From: an uncultured Prevotella sp.
GTDB lineage: Bacteria; Bacteroidota; Bacteroidia; Bacteroidales; Bacteroidaceae
Assembly: GCA_946415755.1 (NCBI GenBank)
Contig: CAMKTS010000005.1
Location: 1-64,000, forward strand
Direction: 5' to 3'
Length of the DNA stretch: 64,000 nt
Shown here one piece after another: positions 56,101-64,000 of this stretch; position 1 is the stretch's first letter, and each line of letters begins with the position of its first letter. Below the pieces are notes generated by a model that saw only the letters and a program-made list of their open reading frames with translations, did no database searches and was not told where the DNA came from. A program made the translations under genes and the position numbers.

Positions 56101-56206
56101 AAATCCTTGCAAAATTACTACAAAAATCGTAAACGGCCAAATTATTACGGAAAAAAGCTTGGATTCCGCTATTGTGCCTCGGCAAAAGCAGGCTCCAAGG
56201 GGCTTC

Positions 56207-57319
56207 TCATTGCAGGAAAAGCGGCTCGAAGGGGAGTCCGAAGACATCGGCAACGGCTTTGAAGACCACCTTCCCCTCTACGATATTCAAGCCTTTTGCC
56301 AGAGCGGCATCGTCCTTGCAGGCTTGCTGCCAGCCCTTGTCGGCCAGGGCGATGGCATAGCGCAGCGTGGCGTTGGTCAGCGCCAGTGTCGAGGTATTGG
56401 GAACGGCCCCGGGGATGTTGGCTACACAATAGTGTACGATGCCCTCTACCGTATAGACGGGGTCGCTGTGTGTGGTGGGCCTTGAAGTCTCAAAGCATCC
56501 GCCTTGGTCGATGGCTACGTCGACGAGCACGGTGCCCGGCTCCATCAGTTTCAGCATGTCACGGGTAATCAGGTGGGGGGCTTTGTCGCCCGGTACAAGT
56601 ACGGAGCCAACGACGATGTCCACTGTTGGCAACTGCTGGCGAATGTTATGCTCCGATGAATAGAGCGTATGCACATTGGCAGGTGTTTCGATGTCGAGCT
56701 GGCGCAGACGGGGCAGTGACACATCCGCAATGGTTACCTCGGCCCCCATGCCGGCAGCCATCCGTGCGGCAGCCTCTCCGACGACACCACCGCCCAGCAC
56801 CAGCACGCGCGTTGGCGATACGCCAGGTACGCCACTGATGAGCTTGCCCTTGCCGCCCTTCGTTTTTTGCAGGTAATACGCACCATTCAGCGTGGCCATG
56901 CGTCCGGCCACCTCACTCATCGGCTGCAACAGCGGCAGTGAGCCGTTAGGCAGCTGCACTGTCTCGTAGGCCAGACAGACGGCCCCGCTCTTCAGCATGG
57001 CATCCGTCAGTTCCCTCTCGCATGCGAAATGGAAATAGGTGAACACCAGCTGTCCCTTTCTCACCAGTGCATATTCTGGCTCGATAGGCTCCTTCACCTT
57101 TACAATCATGTCGGCCTCGCGGTACACGCTTTCGATGGCAGGCAGTATCTTGGCTCCGGCCTTCACGTAGTCATCGTCGCTGAATCCGCTGCCTTCGCCA
57201 GCCGTATGCTGTACGAACACCTCATGTCCGCGACGCGTCAGTTCTGCTACTCCCGCAGGGGTCATACCCACGCGGTTCTCGTTGTTCTTAATCTCCTTGG
57301 GAATACCTACCTTACACAT
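56207..57319 (-). CDS. ald: alanine dehydrogenase
   Basis: GIPKEIKNNENRVGMTPAGV; VLGGGVVGEAAARMA; VAIDQGGCFETSRPTTH. Confidence 0.95.
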   Translation of the reverse strand: MCKVGIPKEIKNNENRVGMTPAGVAELTRRGHEVFVQHTAGEGSGFSDDDYVKAGAKILPAIESVYREADMIVKVKEPIEPEYALVRKGQLVFTYFHFACERELTDAMLKSGAVCLAYETVQLPNGSLPLLQPMSEVAGRMATLNGAYYLQKTKGGKGKLISGVPGVSPTRVLVLGGGVVGEAAARMAAGMGAEVTIADVSLPRLRQLDIETPANVHTLYSSEHNIRQQLPTVDIVVGSVLVPGDKAPHLITRDMLKLMEPGTVLVDVAIDQGGCFETSRPTTHSDPVYTVEGIVHYCVANIPGAVPNTSTLALTNATLRYAIALADKGWQQACKDDAALAKGLNIVEGKVVFKAVADVFGLPFEPLFLQ

Positions 57320-57343
57320 AATCTGTTGGTTTTTAGTTACTAA

Positions 57344-58369
57344 CTATATGAGACGCTTCAGTTCGTCGATGTCTTCTTCTGTCGTGGCCCATGAGGTGAC
57401 GAAGCGGCAGATGGTGCGGTGCCCCTCTGCTTGTCCCCAGTGGGTGAACTCCATCTTCCCTGCCAGCTCGTCCACCTTGGCATCGGGCAGGATGATAAAC
57501 TGCTGGTTGGTGGGCGAGTCAAGCCAGAACGGGTAGCCCTTCTCCCTGAATACCTGCTTCATCCTCATCGCCATGTCGATGGCGTGGCGAGCCAGCTGGA
57601 AGTAGAGGTCATCGGTAAACAGTGCTTCAAACTGCAAACCGATGAGTGCCCCCTTGGCGATGACCGCCCCGTGCTGCTTCTGTATGCTGAAGAAGTGCTT
57701 GTGGGCCTGGCGGTTGGTAAACACCACCGCCTCGCCGCACAGCGCACCAATCTTAGTGCCGCCGATGTAGAACACGTCGCAGTGGTGGGCCAGATAGGGT
57801 AGGGTGACATCGCATCCGTCGGCCATTAGTCCGTAGCCCAGTCGCGCACCATCTATATAAAGAGGTATCTCGTAGCGTAGACATACCTGGTACAGGTCGT
57901 CCAGTTCCTTGGCGCTATAGAGGGTTCCCAACTCCGTGGGGAAGGTGATGTACACCAGTCCGGGATGTACGGCATGGTCTTTGTTGCCGTCGTGCATAAA
58001 GTCGTTCAGGTATTTGTCGAGCGTCTTGGCCTCCATCTTCCCCATGTTGTCAGGGATGGTGATGATTTTATGCTCCGTAAACTCCACGGCACCGGCCTCA
58101 TGCACGTTGATATGTCCGCTGCCTACGCAGATCACCCCCTCATACTGGTAGAGCATCGAGTCGATGGTGGTAGCGTTGGTCTGCGTGCCGCCTGTCAGAA
58201 AGAAGATCTGGGCATCGGGCATGCCGCAGGCCTTGCGTATCAGCTGTTTGGCGCGCTCGCTGTATTCATCGAAGCCGTAGGGCGTGGGCTTGGCATCGTT
58301 ATGGCGCACCAGGTTCTCCAGCACCTTGGGGTGTGCCCCGTTGTTATAGTCGCATTCAAATGATATCAT
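57344..58369 (-). CDS. low-specificity L-threonine aldolase / beta-eliminating lyase family
   Basis: MISFECDYNNGAHPKVLENL; YIDGARLGYGL; IGGTKIGALCGEAVVF PLP lysine region. Confidence 0.88.
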   Translation of the reverse strand: MISFECDYNNGAHPKVLENLVRHNDAKPTPYGFDEYSERAKQLIRKACGMPDAQIFFLTGGTQTNATTIDSMLYQYEGVICVGSGHINVHEAGAVEFTEHKIITIPDNMGKMEAKTLDKYLNDFMHDGNKDHAVHPGLVYITFPTELGTLYSAKELDDLYQVCLRYEIPLYIDGARLGYGLMADGCDVTLPYLAHHCDVFYIGGTKIGALCGEAVVFTNRQAHKHFFSIQKQHGAVIAKGALIGLQFEALFTDDLYFQLARHAIDMAMRMKQVFREKGYPFWLDSPTNQQFIILPDAKVDELAGKMEFTHWGQAEGHRTICRFVTSWATTEEDIDELKRLI

Positions 58370-58574
58370 AGCGTGGCTTTTTTTTGTTCTGCAGGCAAAG
58401 ATAGCAAAAAAATCTGATAATGCGAAGAGAAAACAGATAAATTTGCCCCCTTGGACGAAAAAAAGTAGGGAGAGGGCACGGTACTTTGCTGATTTTTCAT
58501 TATCTTTGCATCGTACAATAACTATCATTGAAAACCTACCCGACAGAGTCGGCTTTGAAATCAGATTGATTCGT

Positions 58575-60143
58575 ATGAAAAGACTTCAGGCATTCTTGTT
58601 GATGGTTTGCGCCATCATGCTGGCAGCAGACGTGCAGGGGCAGCCGCTCCTGAAGACCCATGTGGAAACTGGCGACGTAGAGGGCATCCTCGACGGACAG
58701 CTGGCCGTGTATAAAGCCATTCCCTATGCAGCACCGCCCGTGGGAGAGTTGCGTTGGCGGGAGCCGCAGCCTGCAAAAGCATGGGAGGGCGTGCTCAAGG
58801 CCGACGACTTCGGTCCGATGCCGCCGCAGCCTACGCGGCCGGGACGTACCGCCGATATGATGAGCGAAGACTGTCTCTATCTGGGTATCGCCACACCCGC
58901 CAAGAGTATCGCCGATTGTCTGCCTGTCATGGTATGGATTCATGGCGGCGGCTTCCAGACGGAGTGGTATGGCGGCGACCTCTGGACCTGTCTGGCCTCT
59001 CGTGGTGTCGTCATCGTCAGCGTGGAGTATCGCACGGGAGCCCTCGGATTCATGGCCCATCCCGAACTGACAAAGGAGTCGGCAGGCGGGCATTCCGGCA
59101 ATTATGGCATTCTTGACCAGATTTTCGCCCTCAAGTGGGTGCAGCGTAACATCGCCCAGTTCGGCGGCGACCCCTCGAATGTCACCATCTTCGGTGAGAG
59201 TGCAGGAGCCATCAGCTGTAGCATCCTCTGTGCTTCGCCTCTGGCCAAAGGACTCTTCCACCGTTGTATCAGTCAGAGCGGAGGCTCGTTTGCTCCTTGG
59301 AGAGACCAGCCGCGCACGTTGGGCATGGATGCCTCGCAGAAGGGTGCCGAGATGCAGGGCATTGCCTTCCAGCAGCATCTGAAGAAAAAGAATATCAAGC
59401 AGCTGCGCAAGATGGGTGCAATGGAGCTTTGCGACGGTGATGTGGGCTTTGCCGGCTTCTGGCCTTGTGTCGACGGTTATGTCATCAAGGACGACCAATA
59501 CCGTCTCTACGAGCGTGGCGAATATAACGATGTGCCCGTCATCGCGATGACCAACAGCGATGAGGGCGCGCTCTTCGCACCAGCCAATATCCAGCCCGAG
59601 GAATATCGGAAAATGGTGGACGGCATCTTTGGTTCCTTTGCCGATGAGGCCCTGAAGGTGTATCCCGGCAGCACAGCCGACGAGGCGTGGCACGGCTTTG
59701 GCGATGCTTTCCGCGACATGGGTTTCGCCTGGCCGTCGTTTGCCTGGGTCAGTCTGCAGGCCAAGACGGGCAAGAGTGGTGCCTACGCAGCCTATCTCGC
59801 CCAACCCTCTACCGTCAGCTTCTCACAGGATCCGCGCCGTCGGGGTGTCGCTCATGCCGATGATGTGATGTATCTGAACAGCACCTTCCTCGGTCAGTCC
59901 GAAAAGTATCCTCACGAGGCGGCTGTTGCCGAGATGATACAGCAATATTGGGTGAACTTTGCCCGGACAGGCAACCCCAACGGCAAGGGGCTGCCCTACT
60001 GGCCTACCTTCGACGATGCGAGGCCCACCACGATGCAGTTCTCTAACGGTGCCTCTCTTGTCATGCGCCCCCATCGCGAGCAGCTGGATTTCGTAGATCG
60101 CTTCTACAGAGCCAAGCGCGAAGAAACGGAGCGTGAGCATTAG
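58575..60143 (+). CDS. type-B carboxylesterase family protein, secreted
   Basis: signal peptide; EDCLYLGI; VMVWIHGGGF; FGESAGAIS. Confidence 0.9.
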   Translation: MKRLQAFLLMVCAIMLAADVQGQPLLKTHVETGDVEGILDGQLAVYKAIPYAAPPVGELRWREPQPAKAWEGVLKADDFGPMPPQPTRPGRTADMMSEDCLYLGIATPAKSIADCLPVMVWIHGGGFQTEWYGGDLWTCLASRGVVIVSVEYRTGALGFMAHPELTKESAGGHSGNYGILDQIFALKWVQRNIAQFGGDPSNVTIFGESAGAISCSILCASPLAKGLFHRCISQSGGSFAPWRDQPRTLGMDASQKGAEMQGIAFQQHLKKKNIKQLRKMGAMELCDGDVGFAGFWPCVDGYVIKDDQYRLYERGEYNDVPVIAMTNSDEGALFAPANIQPEEYRKMVDGIFGSFADEALKVYPGSTADEAWHGFGDAFRDMGFAWPSFAWVSLQAKTGKSGAYAAYLAQPSTVSFSQDPRRRGVAHADDVMYLNSTFLGQSEKYPHEAAVAEMIQQYWVNFARTGNPNGKGLPYWPTFDDARPTTMQFSNGASLVMRPHREQLDFVDRFYRAKREETEREH

Positions 60144-60190
60144 ATTTTTCTATCCGTGTCTTCACGGCTTAACTTAAGACTTGGAATGAA

Positions 60191-60228
60191 TACGTGGAGG
60201 CCACACATTGCGTGACCTCCACGTATTT
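60191..60228. terminator. terminator hairpin
   Basis: 14 bp stem tacgtggaggccac / gtgacctccacgta followed by ttt. Confidence 0.8.
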
Positions 60229-60353
60229 CTTTGGTTGTTCGAAGGATTACTTCGACTTAGTTGTCGTCATCGTCTAAGCCATTAGTCCAAACAAAGCCAT
60301 CGTCATTAGTGAGACTGCGGGCACCAGCGTCTGGGCTCATGGAGCTGCCGGAG

Positions 60354-60479
60354 TTATCCGAGATCGTAGGGAAATTCAGGATTGGTACTTCCATACGGAT
60401 TGGGACTGGCGCAAAGTATCTGCGACGGCTTGATGTCGTAAACCTGCGACTCGGGCTTGATATATTGTTTCTTTTTCAT
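60354..60479 (-). CDS. small ORF (41 aa), possibly frameshifted
   Basis: MKKKQYIKPESQVYDIKPSQILCASPNPYGSTNPEFPYDLG; an alternate frame stays open to 60257. Confidence 0.45.
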   Translation of the reverse strand: MKKKQYIKPESQVYDIKPSQILCASPNPYGSTNPEFPYDLG

Positions 60480-60492
60480 ATTTTTCTTTTTA

Positions 60493-61905
60493 TTATGGTT
60501 GCACGGTGTAGGTCTGCTGGCTGTTGGCCTTCACGGTGACGGCCTCGCCGCCAAGGTCGAAGGTCATCTGCGTGGCAGTGGGCATGAAGAGGTAGGGCGT
60601 GTGCGCCTGCAGCGAGCCACTGACGCGGTTCACCTCCTGCATCACCACTTCCCACTCTGCACCGCTCTTATCCACGCCGATGAAGCTGTAGAATGTGCCG
60701 CCACTGACTTTCGACACAGCAATATCGAAGGGCAGCATAATGGTAGCCGCCTTGCCCACGGTGAAGGTGCGCTCCATGGTGATGCTGTTCACGTCGATGT
60801 CGGCCGGGATGCTGATGTCGTCAGTCGCCGTGCCGTCGCTCTCGCCGATGGTGAGGCTGGCGTCGGTGGCCGAGGTGGTGGTCACGGCGAGACATCCGTA
60901 GTTGACGGTGGCGGCATTGATGGTGGCTGTGCCTGCCAGGGTGGAGGCGATGTCAGTGTGGTTCTGATCAGCGTCGACACGGTAATAGACGTCGTAGGAG
61001 CCTGTGGCGGTGGCGGTGGGCACGTCAGCGCTCCACGTCGTGCCGCCGTCGATGGAGTACATCAGCGTGCCGCCCGTACAGGTAGCCCCACTGCAGAGGG
61101 GCTGTGCCGTGCCGTTATAGTCAACAGTGGCCGGTGTCGGCGCAGTCACGGTGGCTGCCACCTTATTGATGGTGAAATCTACGGTCTTAGTGCCGGTGTA
61201 GTCGCCCTGTCCCGTCAGCGTCACGGTGGCGGTACCGGCATTGGTGTTGTTCTGGTAACTGACGGTGTAGTCGCTACTCGACAGAGAGATAGCAGGCGTC
61301 GTGCCGTTGTTGAGCGTCACACTGCTGATGGCAGGCGTGATGGCACTGCCCGTATAGTCGTAACTGTCGGCGATGCCGCTGACGGTGGCATTGGCTATGT
61401 CGAGCACGGGCTTCGTATCGCTCAGCGTCACGTCAATCTTATAGACATTCCAAAACTTATCGATCTGCACGGAACATGACTTCGTATTGTTGTCGGCATC
61501 CTGCTCCCAATTGTAATCAGTCCATGTCCAATATACCTTGACATGGCTGATGTACTTGCTGGCGCTGAACGACAGAGTGAAGGGGAAATTTTGGTTGAGC
61601 TGGTATCTGTACCCGTCAGCGAATGCTTTATGGCTGTTGGACATCTCGACCACAGCGCCATAAGCCGAGGGGCTATAGTCTATCGTCACTGTCATGCCGC
61701 CCACCGTGGTGGTTGCAGTGGTGAACGTGTCTGTGTTGTCGGCGTTCAACTTGTAGTTGGTGCCGCTATAGACAAGATAGGAATTATAATAATAGTTTTC
61801 GTAGGCCCTAAGGAACGTAAACGTGACGGTCTCGTCGGCCCATGCCGTGATGTTGCCCACGAGCATGAGGGCAAGGATGATGAACTGTTTGATATTGTGT
61901 CTCAT
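60493..61905 (-). CDS. secreted surface protein with Ig/MBG-like repeats
   Basis: signal peptide; YDYTGSAITPAISSVTLNNGT, VDYNGTAQPLCSGATCTGGTLMYSIDGG. Confidence 0.7.
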   Translation of the reverse strand: MRHNIKQFIILALMLVGNITAWADETVTFTFLRAYENYYYNSYLVYSGTNYKLNADNTDTFTTATTTVGGMTVTIDYSPSAYGAVVEMSNSHKAFADGYRYQLNQNFPFTLSFSASKYISHVKVYWTWTDYNWEQDADNNTKSCSVQIDKFWNVYKIDVTLSDTKPVLDIANATVSGIADSYDYTGSAITPAISSVTLNNGTTPAISLSSSDYTVSYQNNTNAGTATVTLTGQGDYTGTKTVDFTINKVAATVTAPTPATVDYNGTAQPLCSGATCTGGTLMYSIDGGTTWSADVPTATATGSYDVYYRVDADQNHTDIASTLAGTATINAATVNYGCLAVTTTSATDASLTIGESDGTATDDISIPADIDVNSITMERTFTVGKAATIMLPFDIAVSKVSGGTFYSFIGVDKSGAEWEVVMQEVNRVSGSLQAHTPYLFMPTATQMTFDLGGEAVTVKANSQQTYTVQP

Positions 61906-61923
61906 TGTTGTGTCCTCCTTCCT

Positions 61924-63981
61924 TTACTTAATAACGACTTTCTTACCTTTATTAATATACAATCCCTTCTGCGTCGGCTCGCCCTGTAGCTTCCGTCCAT
62001 CGAGGGTATACCAAACCCCATCCAAACCTTCGCGAGGGAAGGCTTCTGTACCCTCCCCATCGGGGGAGATGGAGAGGGGTATGATACCAGTAGTTACTCC
62101 GTCCGTTCCTATCAGCCTAACCTTCAGCGTTGTCGGAGCGTTTTCGCCCGCACGTCGTGCAGGAGCAGCCTTCGGTGTGCCGCCGGGAGCCACGAGGTAT
62201 GCCCTCATGGGTTTTACGCGGACGTAGCCGCCCACCTGTACGAAGGTGCCCAGTTCGGTGCCAGTGCCTTCCGTGCCCACGAAACCATAGTATTTGGTGT
62301 CAGCAGCTGTGAAGTTCTGCGTCTTGTAGGTGCCTACGAATGTCCAGCCCGGCTCAATGATGCCCGCGAATGCCACCACATTGACGGCAGAGGCGGGCAT
62401 GGTGAACGTATAGCTGCCGTTACCAAGGTCGGTCAGGGCTACGGTATGGCTGTTGGCATCGGTCACGGTGATGCTACCCGTCAGCGTGTAGCCGCTCTTA
62501 ATGGTCAGCGTCACCGTCTGGCCCATGGTGGCAGTGGTGGCAGCACTGCCGCCCACGGTAACCTCGAAGCTTGCAGGTGCAGTGATGGTAAACGGTGTCA
62601 GAGTCCACTTGGCGTAGAGCGTCAGAGCAGTGATCACTGGCGTTGAGAAGTCGTAGGCCGTGCCGTCGGTGCAATCGCTGACGGTAAACCATCCGCCGAA
62701 GGTATAGCCCGTACGGGTGGGAGCTGTCGGCTCGGTGGCTGTGCTGTTGTTCTCAATATATTGAGTCGATACCCAGCTGCCACCCTGCGAGTTGAAGACG
62801 ACGGTCCATTTACCGCCTGATCCTGGTATCAGCTTCTGGCCATTCATGTTATTCTGGGAAGCTATGACCTCGTGATTGCTGTCGAGCACGAAATCTTTGG
62901 TGAATGTCACTGTGCCGTTGTAACTGCTGGCCTGAATGAAGTCTGTCGTGGCGTTCTTCCATCCGAGACTGATGGTAGAGGCGGAATTATCATGTCCTGA
63001 ACCGATGCCGTAGCAGCCTTCTCCGCTTGAGAATGCTGTGGCAGTCATCTGACCACCGTTGATGATGACCGTTCCTGCACCATTATTGCCACCGCCTATC
63101 GCAGCAGCATTCATTCCGCCCGTGGCATTCACCACGCCGCCATTGATAGTGACGGTGCCGCCACTCCTCCAAATTGTTCCACCGATGCCAGCTGCATATT
63201 TTCCACCTTGAGCTGTAATCATGCCACCGTTGATGGTAATGGTGCCGCAGTCGTTGTGATATGTTGTATAGTTGGCGTAGGTGGTATTTGCGCCGATGCC
63301 AGCACATTCCATAGGGGTGTTCGTTGCTTGAAGCGCACCTGTTCCTGCCGTCTGACCATAGATATTGAGCGTATTCCCGCCGTTGACGACGATTCTGCTA
63401 TTCATCGTCGTGCCGTCGGCAAGTATCAGGTGTGCCGTACCGCTGACGGCGGGTGGCGTACTGAAGGAGACGTTGTCAGCTACGAGATACCAACCAGTCA
63501 GTGTTCCAGGCAGGTCATCGCGAGTGGTGAGGAGCGTGAGATCGTCCAGCGTCTTTGTCCGCGTCACACCATTTTCGTCAACATATTCCAGCGTACCGAC
63601 GAGGAAGTGGTATGTCTTGGTAAAGCTGTAGCTGCCCTTGCCTGTGACAGTGACCGAATAGACGCCCTTGTCCCTGACAACAGTGGGACTGAAGGTCAGG
63701 TCGTAGTCAGTACCGCTGGTCAGCGTCTTGTTCTGGTCGGCATCCCTGACGGTCGGATTAACGTTAATCACACTGCCTGTGTATGCGTATAATTTTTCCA
63801 CGCTGACACGGATAGGGTCGGCCTTCATTCTGACGTTGAGCGTAAGGGCTCCACAAATTCCATTGTGAGAGCATGTAATCGTCAGGCTGCTGCCCGACGT
63901 AGTCGTCTCATTGATGGTTGTGTTATTATTTCCACTGTACTTGGTGGTTGCGCCTTCTTTAATTGAGTATGAACAGTCCAA
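61924..63981 (-). CDS. secreted surface protein with Listeria-Bacteroides (InlB B) repeat, possibly continuing past the window
   Basis: WTVVFNSQGGSWVSTQYIENNSTATEPTAPTRTGYTFGGWFT...LYAKWT; C-terminal YTLDGRKLQGEPTQKGLYINKGKKVVIK. Confidence 0.75.
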   Translation of the reverse strand: MDCSYSIKEGATTKYSGNNNTTINETTTSGSSLTITCSHNGICGALTLNVRMKADPIRVSVEKLYAYTGSVINVNPTVRDADQNKTLTSGTDYDLTFSPTVVRDKGVYSVTVTGKGSYSFTKTYHFLVGTLEYVDENGVTRTKTLDDLTLLTTRDDLPGTLTGWYLVADNVSFSTPPAVSGTAHLILADGTTMNSRIVVNGGNTLNIYGQTAGTGALQATNTPMECAGIGANTTYANYTTYHNDCGTITINGGMITAQGGKYAAGIGGTIWRSGGTVTINGGVVNATGGMNAAAIGGGNNGAGTVIINGGQMTATAFSSGEGCYGIGSGHDNSASTISLGWKNATTDFIQASSYNGTVTFTKDFVLDSNHEVIASQNNMNGQKLIPGSGGKWTVVFNSQGGSWVSTQYIENNSTATEPTAPTRTGYTFGGWFTVSDCTDGTAYDFSTPVITALTLYAKWTLTPFTITAPASFEVTVGGSAATTATMGQTVTLTIKSGYTLTGSITVTDANSHTVALTDLGNGSYTFTMPASAVNVVAFAGIIEPGWTFVGTYKTQNFTAADTKYYGFVGTEGTGTELGTFVQVGGYVRVKPMRAYLVAPGGTPKAAPARRAGENAPTTLKVRLIGTDGVTTGIIPLSISPDGEGTEAFPREGLDGVWYTLDGRKLQGEPTQKGLYINKGKKVVIK

Positions 63982-64000
63982 ACTGGAAGCGGAGCCGTTA

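Noticed and set aside
58536-59804. 422 aa minus-strand ORF
   Set aside because: Antisense to the carboxylesterase gene

Overview
64 kb of a Bacteroidota chromosome, probably Prevotella-like: TAnnTTTG -7 boxes, TonB receptor and lipoprotein operons, BspA-like LRR proteins and single-chain GlyS. Core genes include glyS, a tRNA (anticodon read as CAC), parC, glnS, a dedA-family gene, manC-gmd-fcl, a mannan/mannosylglucose catabolic operon, ald and an L-threonine aldolase-like gene. Accessory regions stand out more. (1) A bicistron of a DUF6057-like membrane protein and a CxxCH-bearing PD40-propeller lipoprotein occurs three times (46.3-56.1 kb), twice with an ATGA overlap. (2) An AAA ATPase + DUF4435 pair (the architecture of PARIS/OLD-like defence) is joined by an ATGA overlap to a TonB receptor operon, with HigBA directly upstream. 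(3) A ~1.5 kb non-coding island (14.3-15.8 kb) holds two paralogous long-hairpin units with different but self-complementary stems, a structured-RNA candidate and an IS transposase remnant. (4) A Y1/HUH transposase-like protein has a C-terminal domain resembling DprA/LOG Rossmann folds, next to a 275 bp element bounded by perfect 34 bp inverted repeats. Family calls come from reading the translations by eye; no database search was run.
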